This document shows, piece after piece, positions 1 through 39,268 of a stretch of 64,000 nt of DNA (positions are counted from its first letter, which is position 1; the number at the start of each line of letters is the position of its first letter). The DNA is from Salvelinus alpinus. Its lineage: Eukaryota > Chordata > Actinopteri > Salmoniformes > Salmonidae. The position numbers were made by a program, and so were the translations under genes. The stretch spans positions 20,436,688 through 20,500,687 of the forward strand of contig NC_092096.1 in NCBI RefSeq assembly GCF_045679555.1, read 5' to 3'. A model generated the notes under the pieces. That model was not told where the DNA came from. It ran no database searches and worked only from the letters and a program-made list of their open reading frames with translations.

Positions 1-25106
<25,106 letters not shown>

Positions 25107-26727
25107 GCTCACACACTGTCAGCCGGCACACCATCAGTCTATCTATCAATTAATCAGCCGCCTCAGTGTTTCCCACAATGCGCAGAGTTCGGGATATTAT
25201 TACCATTATTTACTGAAGCTCATACTGTAGGTTTTAGACAGTAGAAATGGAGCCAGGCCGGTTGACCACCTCCACTTGGTAATGGTAGGGGAAACACTGC
25301 TTCCCAAAGCACCACTGATGGCCTTCTTGTGTTGATTATTGGTAATGTATTAGTTATTGAGGGATTGATTGAATGAGTGACCTATTAACTTGGTCGTGTA
25401 AGGATCACAATCGGTCGTTAAATATTATTACAATTTTACAAAGCTTTACTTAAATGTTTTATGTTTAAATGATATCTTTTGTTACACTTATTACTAGATG
25501 ATGTATGTATATGTATATATTTTACACCATTATTCATAGGTAAGCAATAAGCAGGTATACTGTAGTATTACTACATTGGTACGAACACTGTAGGGTATAT
25601 CGCTGGAGCATTTTTAGCCCGGTGACCCTTTGTCTGTCTGATGAGATGCTGACTGAACCATGGGACTGTGGACATTTAGTGGTCACTGACTCCTCTTTGC
25701 AAAAGGACAACTTTCACCCAATGGGTGTTCTCTAAAGGACTGAATCTTAATGTGAGATGTGCAGGCCTAACTTCAACTTATACACAACTGGTGTACTGTA
25801 AACCATACATTCATGTCAAGATGTATGTGAAAACTTGGAGTTACGCATGTTGGTGTTAAGTTAAGATCCAGCCCTAAATGATAAGGGAAGATTCCGCTTT
25901 CTTCTACCTACCATAAGCCAGGCCAGCGTTTCTTTCTACCATACATGGTGCTGGCTGGTGTAATTGGTAAGGAAAGTGGTTTATATTTTCAGTATTAAAC
26001 CTGGTTTCTGGGGAGCTGTGCCACTGTCCCACTGTAGTACCTGAATATTTATAGTTATTTTGCATATCGAACAATGAGAATTTTATATTGACTTCTTTGT
26101 ATTGTATTATAGCCTGAATGCCAAACTGATTATTGTAAGGTACACTTTGAAGAATGTCAGCATCTGTTTTTACCACCATACTGCTGTGTTGTTTTGTTTG
26201 TCAGTGTAAAGCGGTTTCTCATCTCAAGAAATTTGTTTTTAATTCATTCTTCATTCTTATTCAATCCCAAACTCCTGACCCCAAATTCCTGCCCTACTTT
26301 CCTTACACACATGTGGGATGTTTTCCCACTCATGTTTTCAACTCAAGACGCCCTCTCTATAATCTATGAATGGGTAGGCATCTTCTAGCCTGGTTGAACA
26401 AGACAATACCATTGTTTCGTTTAGCTTGGATTCCAGGCTAGGTGTCTCCCCTCAACCTCCATACTCTCCATTGTATACATTATAAGTGAGTAGCAGCTAA
26501 GTATATTTAATGTAGCTTCTGCTGTGGCAGGGGGTCCATGTAAAGGCCAAAGGTCAACAACATGGCCCCTATAGTGTGGCTGCTATCCTTCACCAGAGTT
26601 GTCTTTTTATGGGCAAGCAGCACTTTGGAGTCAGTCTGTCAGAAAGTGTGGAGACACAACACTCACCCCTTTCTAGAACAATGACATCATGAGAGCAGAA
26701 TGACTATAGATATAGAGCACTGATATA
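25107..26727. other. abcc9 3' UTR or intergenic DNA
   Basis: This is AT-rich sequence after the SUR2B-type stop. I see no reading frame or element that I can name. The real 3' end of the transcript is not visible. Confidence 0.4.
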
Positions 26728-28339
<1,612 letters not shown>

Positions 28340-28439
28340 TATAGTCTAGGAGAATAACATTGGAGATGAGTGGTAGGCTATTGCCCCCCTGATGAATTTG
28401 AAGGCAAGGCTGTGGTGTAAGGCTATGACTGTCTGTTAA

Positions 28440-28640
28440 TCCTACACTTCTAAAAAACGGTCCCAGAAGGGTTCTTTGGCTGTTCCCATAGGAGAACCCT
28501 TTTGGATTCCATGTAGAAGCCTCTGTAGAAAGGGTTCTACATGGAACCCAAAAGTGTTCTACCTGGAACCAAATAGGTTCTACCTGGAACCAAAAATGGT
28601 TCTTGAAAGGGTTCTTCAGTGGCTGATTTTGTCTTGAGCG
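28440..28640. mobile_element. Dispersed GGTTCT/AGAACC repeat
   Basis: Self-complementary blocks (AGGGTTCTACATGGAACCCA, GGTTCTACCTGGAACCAAAA) resemble a common fish palindromic repeat. The ends are uncertain. Confidence 0.45.
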
Positions 28641-29000
28641 GATGGTCGGGGGGCCGGAACATAATTACAAATAATTTGTTGACTGCAAATTGACCGCTAG
28701 AAGCCCAAACAGATATAATGTTTAACTAAAACATAATAATTTTCAACCTTGCTTACATTTGTATACGATCACATGTGTCTCTGTTACAGTATGTGTAATA
28801 GAGGGGAATAGATGGGGATAGATTTCTTAAATTGGGAATAGATGGGAATAGATTTCTTAAATTAAAATCACTTGGAGCTGATTTCCTGTTTATTTTTTAG
28901 GAGGGGGGTTGCTCAGAAAGCTTGGGGGGACAAATAAAACCACCCGCGGGCCAAATTCCGCCTGCAGGCCGCCAGTTGGGGAATCCTGTTCTATGGGGAC
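28640..29000. mobile_element. Unclassified interspersed repeat
   Basis: GGGGGGCCGGAACATAATTA at one side and GCGGGCCAAATTCCGCCTGC at the other look like the ends of a common salmonid element. No coding capacity is seen. Confidence 0.4.
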
Positions 29001-29049
29001 AGCAGGAAAAAACGTTTTAGGTTCTAGATATAAAAACACAGCAGCGTTG

Positions 29050-29345
29050 CAGTTCTTGACACACTCAAACCGGTGCGCCTGGCACCTACTACCATACCCC
29101 GTTCAAAAGCACTTAAATATTCTGTCTTGCCCATTCACCCTCTGAATGGAACACACACACAATCCATGTCTCAATTGTCTCAAGGCTTAAAAATCCTTAT
29201 TTAACCTGTCTCCTCCCCTTCATCTTACACTGATTGACGTGGATTTAACAAGTGACATAAATAAGCAATTATAGCTTTCACCTGGATTCACCTGGTCAGT
29301 CTATGTCATGGAAAGAGCAGGTGTTCTTAATGTTTAGTACACTCT
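29050..29345. mobile_element. Unclassified salmonid interspersed repeat
   Basis: CACTCAAACCGGTGCGCCTG through GGAAAGAGCAGGTGTTCTTA is a stretch I recognise as highly repeated in salmonid genomes. I cannot assign its class. Confidence 0.45.
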
Positions 29346-29709
29346 ACTTATAGATCTATAGTAATTAAGACTGCAGATATCCTTGATCCATATCACAGAG
29401 ATTATATCATCTTCTCTGCTTTTACTATTTATATTTTCAATCTTGGGAATGTGCACAGCAATATATGTTCAAATATTTTCAATAATAATCAATATAATTC
29501 CGAGACTACAGGTTGTCTTTTTCCATTTTATTGTGGGCTTGTGTCTGTCTCATATGTTCATTGTGTATAATTAACAGATGTTTTAAATATAGACATAGTT
29601 GATCATTACACTGTGTGCCTACCTTTTTTTACACTTGAACTGATAATAAAAATGTGCTTTGAGTTAAAAGTGCTTTTTGAGTTTAAAACGCTCACACACA
29701 CACACACAC

Positions 29710-29748
<39 letters not shown>

Positions 29749-30436
29749 CTCATTCTCACACACAACACACCTCCTCGCTTACTAAATGGCGCCATCTCTT
29801 GGTCATCAATGGGAAGCAGACCTATCCTAATAATTCATCCCTATAATAATGTAATAACACAGCAATAATTAGCTTACTGTTGGAAAACAAGTCATTTTTC
29901 TATCACACTTGCCTTGTTTAAAAATAAAACATCAATGTTATTTTAATTTGGACCCAGTAATGGGATGGTTTAACCATTACCTCAAATACCGGTATTGATT
30001 AATTAACTAAACATAATTTCTAACGGGTACACATATATTGTTTTGCTTTTAAATCAATAAAACACAATTTAGAAGTAATTACTGGGGTTTCCTCTTTGTT
30101 GAACAAAGCCAGCAGTGCACTGCATCCCGCCCATAGAGTGGAGCAGCTACGTCAAGAGTATTTGGGATGCGCCCTAGGTCTGTGACTGCCTGGAAACTCT
30201 CACCCGTCAGTAAAACTTTTTGGAAGTGGCGCTGGAGCTCCTCGAACAGCTACCAACCATTATGTGGTAGAAGTTAATTGAAATCAAATCGATGAAAAAC
30301 GTTGCAAAATAATACGAATTTATCCAACTTTTAATCATGTTTACGCAAGCTGACAGGAGAATTACGCACGACTAAAAAAACACTTCGGTTTACTAAAACC
30401 ATCCGAGTTTTTTCCTCTATTGCAAATGCAGTAAGC
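29345..30436. other. Upstream region of kcnj8
   Basis: AT-rich DNA with a CA microsatellite at about 29692-29765. An AATAAA at 29645-29650 could be a polyadenylation signal but nothing ties it to abcc9. The kcnj8 promoter and 5' UTR should lie in the last few hundred bases. I see no clear TATA box. Confidence 0.4.
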
Positions 30437-30786
30437 ATGTTGGCGAGAAAAAGCATCATCCCGGAGGAGTTCTCCCTACCGGGGCTTGCTTCGAGGATCC
30501 ACCGCAAACCAGTGTTCAGGGACCGGGTGAACAAAGCCCGCTTCATCGCCAAGAGCGGATCCTGCAACTTGGCGCACAAGAACATCCGAGAACAGGGAAG
30601 GTTCTTGCAAGACGTCTTCACCACTCTGGTGGACCTGAAATGGCGCTTCACCCTGGTCATCTTCACCATGACTTTTCTGTGCAGTTGGCTCCTCTTCGCC
30701 ATGTGCTGGTGGCTCGTGGCCTTTGCCCATGGAGACCTTGTACCCAACCGCACGTCTGGCATTGAGCAGTGCGTCACCAACGTCAA
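30437..30786 (+). CDS. kcnj8: kcnj8 coding exon 1
   Basis: The exon runs from ATG to phase 2 before GTGAGT. It encodes the N-terminal cytoplasmic segment ([20 protein letters not shown]), the slide helix, M1 and the first extracellular loop ending CVTNVK. Residues 101-110 ([10 protein letters not shown]) differ from mammals and contain a sequon (NRT). Confidence 0.95.
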
Positions 30787-33700
30787 GTGAGTAGTATAGT
30801 ATAGGCTCTATAGATATTTGGAGATTTAACTTGTATATATTTCTGTATTTTGTGTGTAAACTTGTGTATTTTAAGGGTGGGAATAAATTATATGGATTTA
30901 TTGGGGACTTTTAGTGTAATTATTACATATACTCAGTTTTAGAATAACTTTGCTATTTTCTGTGATAACACTGTTACAGTTATATGATAGATCTCCTTGC
31001 CATTAAAAAAAGGATTTTCCTTCAAATTATAAGGAACTTAAAGAGATACTTTGGGATTTTGGCAATGAAGCCCTTTATCTTCTTCCCCAGAGTCAGATGA
31101 ACTCATGGGAACCATTTTTATGTCTCTGCATCCAGTATGAAAGAAGTTGGAGGTGCTGTAGTTTCACGAGCAAATGCTAACTAGCATTAAGGCAATGACT
31201 GGAAGTCTATGGTATCTATTAGCATACTAGTAGTTACCAGCAATGACTGGAAGTCTACGGTATCTACTAGCATGATAGCAGTTACCATAGACTTCCAGGC
31301 ATTGCGCAAACGCTAGTTAGCAATTGTGTTAATGATAGTTAGCAACTTCCATCAAACTGCATGCAAGACATACAGATTGTATCCAGGAGTTCATCTGACT
31401 GGAGAAGTAGATAAAGGGCTTCATTGCCAAAATCCTGAAGTATCCCTTTAAAGGGACAATCTGAGGTTGATACATTCATAAATTAATAATATGTACCAAT
31501 TGATTCTTGAAGAATATAAGTATAATTTATAGTTCAACTGTCATACCCCAGCTGAACGCAAAATATAAGCTTGTTTTATTCCTATGTTTGTAAACAAAGT
31601 CAATGTAAACAAACACTATAAAGCCTCAAAACGTGGAAGTAAAGTAAGTAGGCTTGCACGAGCATTGGCGTGTGTGAGCAGGAAGCGTGAGGCAGCTTGA
31701 TGTACAAGTACAGGACGCTAGTCTATCACAAGGCCTTACCCCCAATCTCCCTAATGCTGAGTGCTAAGCAGAGACGCATCAGGTCCCATTTTTACAGTAT
31801 TTGGTATCGAGCTCCCAACCTTCCAATCTCAAGGTGGACACTCTAACCACAAGGTCACTGAGACACGGTTAAAACTACCATTTTGATTTCATGGATGGTC
31901 AGTCATTGCATCCATAGCACTGTGTATGAATTTGAGAGTGGTTCCATTTCTCAGGCCCCTCCCTCAGCTTTTACCCAAACAGGGGAGTGTAGCACGCTTT
32001 GTTATTGTTTCAACTGCTGATTGCCCCTTTAAAGTCTCCAACATATTGTTCTCATTATTTAGTCCTCTGAGATCAGTGGTTGTAGGGGACACAGATGAGG
32101 ACAGGAAGCCATAGGAAACCACACTGCCTGTCCAGTAGCTTCCTGATCCTCTGACCCCTGTGACCTCTTTACCCTCACCACAGATGTAAGATCAGGTCTC
32201 TAAACTGCTATTACAGATGTAGGATCAGGTCTGTACATCGCTATTACAGATGTAGGATCAGGTCTCTACACCGCTATTACAGATGTAGGATCAGGTCTCT
32301 ACCCTCACCACAGATGTAGGATCAGGAGGTCTCTACATCGCTATTACAGATGTAAGATCAGGTCTCTACATCGCTATTACAGATGTAGGATCAGGTTTCT
32401 ACATCGCTATTACAGATGTAGGATCAGGTTTCTACATCGCTATTACAGATGTAGGATCAGGTCTCTACACCTCTATTACAAATGTAGGATAAGATGTCTA
32501 CAACAAACATCTGACCCTTGACCAATATTTACGTCCAACGTCTCCCTCCTCTTTAACTCTAATTTCCTCTGACCCCTGACCTTTGACCCTCTCTCTCTGC
32601 TCTGCAGGTCATTCACCTCAGCCTTCCTGTTCTCCATCGAGGTCCAGGTGACCATCGGCTTTGGCCACCGTATGATCACAGAGCAGTGCCCCACGGCCAT
32701 CGCCGTCCTCATCTTCCAGAACATCGCTGGCCTCATCATCAACGCCATTATGCTGGGGTGCATCTTCATGAAGACAGCCCAGTCGCACCGCCGCGCCGAG
32801 ACACTCATCTTCAGGTAGGACGGTAGCCTACAGGTTAGATTAGGTTGGAGAGGTGGGCCAGCAACAGTGTAGGTGAAGGTGCCCCTAGACGCTGATCTTG
32901 GGTCAGTTTAGCATTTACCCCACTAATGGTTAAGATTGGGGGAGCAGAAGCTGATTCTAGATCTGTACCTAGGGAAAGCTTCACCCTGGAGAGGTAGAGG
33001 ATAAAGAGAGGTGGGCCAGCATCCGAAGGGTTGCCGCTTCGAATCCGAAGTCCCAACTAGAAAAATCTGGTGCACGGTAGGGCTGCACAATTAATTGAAT
33101 TCACATCGAAATCGCAATATCCATATCGCAAGAGATCCGTATTTCATGCAATATATGAGATGCCACTAAACCGTGTGTAAAGTCCGTTTTTATAGTTGAC
33201 TTTGTTTGTAGTCTCTCCCTCTCCTCTTGTGGCTGTTTCCCACACACACTTAGCCCCACCCCTTGTCAATCACACAGCGCAGTTCCTCCTCCACGCTGTT
33301 CGATTCTCTATAAGGTTGCATGCTAGATTAGGTTGTTAGTTTATTTGCTCATATCATGCAGCCCTAGTATATCCATATCATACAGCCCTAGTATATCCAT
33401 ATCATACAGCCCTAGTATATCCATATCACACAGCCCTAGTATATCCATATCATACAGCCCTAGTATATCCATATCATGCAGCCCTAGTATATCCATATCA
33501 AACAGCCCTAGTATATCCATATCATGCAGCCCTAGTATATCCATATCATACAGCCCTAGTATATCCATATCATGCAGCCCTAGTATATCCATATCATGCA
33601 GCCCTAGTATATCCATATCATACAGCCCTAGTATATCCATATCATGCAGCCCTAGTATATCCATATCATGCAGCCCTAGTATATCCATATCAAACAGCCC

Positions 33701-36700
33701 TAGTATATCCATATCATGCAGCCCTAGTATATCCATATCATACAGCCCTAGTATATCCATATCATACAGCCCTAGTATATCCATATCATGCAGCCCTAGT
33801 ATATCCATATCAAACAGCCCTAGTATATCCATATCATGCAGCCCTAGTATATCCATATCATACAGCCCTAGTATATCCATATCATACAGCCCTAGTATAT
33901 CCATATCATACAGCCCTAGTATATTCATATCATACAGCCCTAGTATATCCATATCAAACAGACATGGTATATTCATATCATGCAGCCCTAGTATATGCAT
34001 ATCATGCAGCCCTAGTATATCCATATCATACAGCCCTAGTATATCCATATCAAACAGCCCTAGTATATTCATATCATACAGCCCTAGTATATCCATATCA
34101 AACAGACATGGTATATTCATATCATGCAGCCCTAGTATATCCATATCATGCAGCCCTAGTATATCCATATCATACAGCCCTAGTATATCCATATCATACA
34201 GCCCTAGTATATCCATATCATACAGCCCTAGTATATCCATATCAAACAGCCCTAGTATATCCATATCAAACAGCCCTAGTATATCATGCAGACCTAGTAT
34301 ATCCATATCATGCAGCCCTAGTATATCCATATCAAACAGACCTAGTATATCCATATCATGCAGCCCTAGTATATCCATATCATGCAGCCCTAGTATATCC
34401 ATATCATGCAGCCCTAGTATATCCATATCATGCAGCCCTAGTATATCCATATCATGCAGCCCTAGTATATCCATATCATGCAGCCCTAGTATATCCATAT
34501 CAAACAGCCCTAGTATATCCATATCATGCAGCCCTAGTATATCCATATCATACAGCCCTAGTATATCCATATCATGCAGCCCTAGTATATCCATATCAAA
34601 CAGCCCTAGTATATCCATATCATGCAGCCCTAGTATATCCATATCATACAGCCCTAGTATATCCATATCATACAGCCCTAGTATATCCATATCAAACAGC
34701 CCTAGTATATTCATATCATACAGCCCTAGTATATCCATATCAAACAGACATGGTATATTCATATCATGCAGCCCTAGTATATCCATATCATGCAGCCCTA
34801 GTATATCCATATCATACAGCCCTAGTATATCCATATCATACAGCCCTAGTATATCCATATCATACAGCCCTAGTATATCCATATCAAACAGCCCTAGTAT
34901 ATCCATATCAAACAGCCCTAGTATATCATGCAGACCTAGTATATCCATATCATGCAGCCCTAGTATATCCATATCAAACAGACCTAGTATATCCATATCA
35001 TGCAGCCCTAGTATATCCATATCATGCAGCCCTAGTATATCCATATCATGCAGCCCTAGTATATCCATATCATGCAGCCCTAGTATATCCATATCATGCA
35101 GCCCTAGTATATCCATATCATGCAGCCCTAGTATATCCATATCAAACAGCCCTAGTATATCCATATCATGCAGCCCTAGTATATCCATATCATACAGCCC
35201 TAGTATATCCATATCATACAGCCCTAGTATATCCATATCATGCAGCCCTAGTATATCCATATCAAACAGCCCTAGTATATCCATATCATGCAGCCCTAGT
35301 ATATCCATATCATACAGCCCTAGTATATCCATATCATACAGCCCTAGTATATCCATATCATACAGCCCTAGTATATCCATATCAAACAGCCCTAGTATAT
35401 TCATATCATACAGCCCTAGTATATCCATATCAAACAGACATGGTATATTCATATCATGCAGCCCTAGTATATCCATATCATACAGCCCTAGTATATCCAT
35501 ATCAAACAGCCCTAGTATATTCATATCATATAGCCCTAGTATATCCATATCAAACAGACATGGTATATTCATATCATGCAGCCCTAGTATATCCATATCA
35601 TGCAGCCCTAGTATATCCATATCATACAGCCCTAGTATATCCATATCATACAGCCCTAGTATATCCATATCATACAGCCCTAGTATATCCATATCAAACA
35701 GCCCTAGTATATCCATATCAAACAGCCCTAGTATATCATGCAGACCTAGTATATCCATATCATGCAGCCCTAGTATATCCATATCAAACAGACCTAGTAT
35801 ATCCATATCATGCAGCCCTAGTATATCCATATCATGCAGCCCTAGTATATCCATATCATGCAGCCCTAGTATATCCATATCATGCAGCCCTAGTATATCC
35901 ATATCATGCAGCCCTAGTATATCCATATCAAACAGACATGGTATATCCATATCATGCAGCCCTAGTATATCCATATCAAATTGACCTGGTATATCCATAT
36001 CATGCAGCCCTAGTATATCCATATCATGCAGCCCTAGTATATCCATATCATTATCCTAGATACTGAAAAATAGTTGTAAAGTTTGTGTCTCTATGGCCCA
36101 GATTCAGAGAGCGGATTTTGAATGGTCAAAGTTTGAGGGTTTTCTACACATGCCATCTCTTGCTGTTGTGCCCTTGAGCAAGCCCTCAAATCTGATCCAG
36201 GGGGTACACTCTGGCTGATAAATCTATAAAGAAAATGTGATCGGTAAAGAAAATGAACAATAAAGTTATCTTTTCTTGTCATATCTTATTTTCAGCCGCA
36301 ACGCCGTCATCGCCGTGCGCAACAATCGCCTCTGCTTCATGACCCGTGTGGGCGACCTCCGCAAGTCCATGATCATTGGCGCTGCCGTCCGCCTCCAGGT
36401 GGTACGCAAGACCACCACCCCCGAAGGCGAGGTCATCCCTATCCACCAGATCGACGTGCAGACTGAGAGCGCCGCGGCGAGTAACTCCATCTTCCTCTTG
36501 GCGCCACTCATTATCTGCCATACCATCAATAAGGATAGTCCGCTGTACGACCTGTCGGCCATGGAACTGCAGTGCAGCGACCTGGAGGTGATTGTGATCT
36601 TGGAGGGCGTGGTGGAGACCACGGGCATCACCACCCAGGCCCGGACCTCCTACGTCACCGAGGAGATCCAGTGGGGTCACCGCTTCGTGCCCATCGTGAC

Positions 36701-37004
36701 CGAGGAGGACGGGGTGTACTCGGTGGACTACTCCAAGTTCGGGAACACGGTCAAGGTGGCAACGCCGAGGTGTTCGGCCCGCGAGCTGGACGAGAAGCCC
36801 TCCATACTCATCCAGACGCTGCAGAAGAGCGAGCTGAGCCACCAGAACTCACTGAGGAAGAGGAACTCAATGAGACGGAACAACTCCATGAGGAATGGCG
36901 GCGGGAGCTCCGGCACCATGCGGAGGAACAACTCGGCCCTCACCGTGCCCAAAGTGCAGTTCCTCACCCCTGAGGCGGTGGGCCAGAACATGGCCGTCAC
37001 ATGA
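30437..37004 (+). CDS. kcnj8: kcnj8, inward rectifier Kir6.1 (three coding exons)
   Basis: This is the pore subunit of the ATP-sensitive K+ channel, which assembles as a tetramer with four SUR subunits in the plasma membrane. Exons 30437-30786, 32608-32814 and 36296-37004 join in frame to give 421 aa (human is 424). The product starts [11 protein letters not shown] as in mammals. Helix M1 spans about residues 71-96, the selectivity filter is TIGFG at 132-136, cysteines flank the pore loop at 112 and 144, and M2 spans about 147-172. The cytoplasmic domain includes the ER-retention type motif RKR and a serine-rich tail of RRNNS repeats (likely kinase sites) with a Gly/Ser insert. abcc9, encoding its partner, lies directly upstream on the same strand. 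I recall only one intron inside the coding region in mammals, so the second coding intron here may be extra. A 24-bp satellite fills most of that intron. Confidence 0.96.
31037..31452. mobile_element. MITE with inverted ends in kcnj8 intron 1
   Basis: GATACTTTGGGATTTTGGCA / ATGAAGCCCTTTATCTTCTT at the left and GTAGATAAAGGGCTTCATTG / CCAAAATCCTGAAGTATCCC at the right are inverted copies. The type is common in teleosts. Confidence 0.8.
31440..32035. mobile_element. Non-autonomous element with a SINE nested in it
   Basis: The ends AAAGGGACAATCTGAGGTTG and CAACTGCTGATTGCCCCTTT are imperfect inverted repeats. The interior matches the copy at 22080-22400, except for an inserted block at about 31640-31870. 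Confidence 0.65.
31640..31870 (-). mobile_element. tRNA-like SINE nested in the element above
   Basis: Read on the minus strand, CTTGTGGTTAGAGTGTCCAC resembles a tRNA A box, followed by a fish SINE body. The block is absent from the related repeat at 22080-22400, which supports insertion. Confidence 0.6.
32182..32500. repeat. 33-bp minisatellite in kcnj8 intron 1
   Basis: About nine copies of TACAGATGTAGGATCAGGTC plus TCTACATCGCTAT occur, ending about 110 bp before coding exon 2. Confidence 0.92.
32608..32814 (+). CDS. kcnj8: kcnj8 coding exon 2: pore and M2
   Basis: This 207-nt exon encodes [21 protein letters not shown]2, and [16 protein letters not shown]. It is bounded by CTGCAG and GTAGGA, and its phase matches both neighbours. 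Confidence 0.95.
33078..33367. mobile_element. hAT-like MITE at the start of the satellite
   Basis: TAGGGCTGCACAATTAATTG at the left and CATATCATGCAGCCCTA at the right are terminal inverted repeats of the kind seen in hAT elements. The right end matches the 24-bp satellite unit that follows. Confidence 0.65.
33349..36053. repeat. 24-bp satellite array in kcnj8 intron 2
   Basis: About 112 copies of a 24-bp unit (CATATCATGCAGCCCTAGTA plus TATC) run here, with a diagnostic base after CAT (G, A or CAAA variants). Larger blocks recur: the shortened unit near 34279 returns near 34922 and 35735. This indicates higher-order repeats of about 640 bp and more. Long reading frames on both strands are artefacts of a unit divisible by three. 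Confidence 0.97.
36296..37004 (+). CDS. kcnj8: kcnj8 coding exon 3: cytoplasmic domain
   Basis: After TTCAG the exon runs [20 protein letters not shown], then the immunoglobulin-like cytoplasmic domain, to a TGA at 37002-37004. The tail has [12 protein letters not shown], then GGGSSGT, then MRRNNS. Confidence 0.96.
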
Positions 37005-37535
37005 CACGAGGCCTGGCTCCCATTGGCTGTCCTGCTCTTCCTGGGTGGGACCTCCCATGTTTATCCTTTGGCTCAGTTAGAGCTGACTCTTGTCCTGTTC
37101 CCCACATTCTGCCACATATACAGTAGTCAATGCTATACCTGACACACACAATGCCCTGTTATAATTATTGTTGTGAGGATGGATTTAACCTGTTTTAGTT
37201 ACTGATTAGTGTCTCAATTTCAGTCTGGTTCTTTCCAAGTGCCTTTGCCTTTGTCTGGTTCTAAGCTGTAATAGGCATCCACAAGTTGTACTTTATGATG
37301 TAAATGCCTTTACACATGTAATAACTCTTTATATTGCTTTGTACTGAATTCTGTATGCATCACTAAATCCATGTGATTATTTAATTTGCTCTTTAATGTT
37401 ACCGTGACCAAAGAACATATTATTACAGATGATAATGACCAACTCTTGCCTAATAGTAGAAGAAAATTATGTTTTGATATCAGCTGCAACATGTATTACA
37501 CACCAACCGTGTTCCTCATTCTTATCAAAACCTTT

Positions 37536-37541
37536 AATAAA
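37536..37541 (+). terminator. Candidate kcnj8 polyadenylation signal
   Basis: AATAAA lies 532 bp after the kcnj8 stop in AT-rich sequence, a plausible 3' UTR length. Confidence 0.5.
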
Positions 37542-38696
37542 GCATTTGCGTCGGTACTGTATGAACATTGTACTGTTTCTGGAAACTGTCACAGTAAATA
37601 GATCCCCTATAAAACTGATTGTTTTGGGTTCGATTGGAACATTTTCCCCTCAAATTGCATCTAAATTATTGGACAAATGTGTATTTTCACTGTGATGATT
37701 CAATAGCATTTAGAAATCAAAGTGTGGGAAATCTGTATACATTTATTCTGTTCACAAGCAATTGGTCTCTTGATGAAATATATTTAAAAAAATTGACAAT
37801 CAAGTTAATCAAAGAATAATCTGGATCACAGGTTATAAAAATAAAAAAGATACGTGTAGCTGTTCTTTTGGTTGTGTCATCGCATTATCAATCGAGCGGT
37901 CGTTGCTACCACAGCCATAAAGTCATAAACCCCGCCTTTCTACAATTTCGCTTCTTAAATGCTGATTTTATAACTTAACTTAACTTACCTTATGCCTTGC
38001 CTTAAATTATGTTCATTAAATTAAGCTCATTTTTGCTTTAAGGAATTTTTACGATATAGCCAATTTTGACTGTGGTAACTAGTGGAAACACAATCGGTCG
38101 AGCACGTGCGACAAAGTTCTGACTTGTTGCAGACAGGTTTAGAAACTGATGTACAGTACTCTGCTTGTTGTGGGTGGAGACAAAGATGGGTGAGCAGAAA
38201 TAATTAGGGATTGGGATATCTCGTTTTCTTTACTGTCTACGGGGGACATTCTACAACAATATTTGACTTTGCAGAGTTTGGAGTGATGCGTTAGCGTATA
38301 AATATAAAACCTGCAATATATCATAATTGAAAACGTGAATTGAGAAGCCCCAGCCGATTCCAGGTGCGTATTGCGCAAAAATAAAAAATATTCAAAAATG
38401 CTTTATTCAGTTTCGTAACATCAGCTAGCTAGTGTTAGCTAGCCAGACAGCGACTAGCAGAGTGCGCGCCAAAATGAAGTAGGCCGAAGCCTAGAGAAAA
38501 TATTTGGCCTGTCCTGGAAACCCGACATTGAATTCTGGGTCGGGCAGAAATGTGAGATGCAGAGGAAACTTTCCGGATTCAAACGCTACTTTCTGGTTTC
38601 CAGGCAAGCCCTAAGGAAATATAGTCTACACCTGAGGGCTGCAAGAATAATGTGTAATGTGTTCATCGGAATTAAGATGCACTGTACACTGAACAA
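37542..38696. other. Intergenic DNA after kcnj8
   Basis: I see no gene or recognisable element in this stretch. Confidence 0.5.
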
Positions 38697-38866
38697 AAAT
38701 ATAAATGCAACAATATCAAAGATTTTACTGAGTTACAGTTCATCTAAGGAAATCAGTCAATTAAAATAAATTCATTCGGGCCGAATCTATGGATTTCATA
38801 TGACTGGGAATACAGATATGCATCTGTTGGTCACAGATACCTTACCAAAAAAAGTAGGGATGTGGA

Positions 38867-39268
38867 TCAGTCAGTATCTGGTGTGACCACTATTTGCTCA
38901 TGCAGCGCAACACATCTCCTTTGCATAGAGTTGATCAGGCTGTTGATTGTGGCCTGTGGGATGTTGTCCCGCTGTGTGAAGTTGCTTGATATTGGCTGGA
39001 ACTGTAATCGATGTGTGCGCTGTCGTACACATCGACCCAGAGCATCCCAAACATGCTCAATGTGTGACATGTCTGGTGAGTATGCAGGCCATGGAAGAAC
39101 TGGGACATTTTCAGCTTCCAGGAATTGTGTACAGATCCATGCGACATGGGGCCGTGCATTATCATAATGAAACATGAGATGATGGCGGCGGATAAATAGT
39201 ACGACAATGTGCCTCAGGACCTCATCACGGTATCTCTGTGCATTTAAATTACCATCAATAAAATGCAG
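38867..39268 (-). pseudogene. Tc1-like transposase, C-terminal remnant
   Basis: The minus-strand product includes FHYDNARPHVA (second catalytic Asp region) and LPWPAYSPDMSHIEHVWDAL (third acidic residue region), ending NSMQRRCVALHE. The N-terminal half, including the DNA-binding domain and first catalytic Asp, is missing because of the hAT replacement. Confidence 0.85.

Noticed and set aside
33333-36066. Open frames of 883, 901 and 700 codons on both strands
   Set aside because: They are produced by a 24-bp unit without stops in several frames, inside an intron of kcnj8. They are not genes.
36279-36842. 187-codon antisense frame over kcnj8 exon 3
   Set aside because: It is the shadow of the GC-rich conserved coding exon on the other strand.
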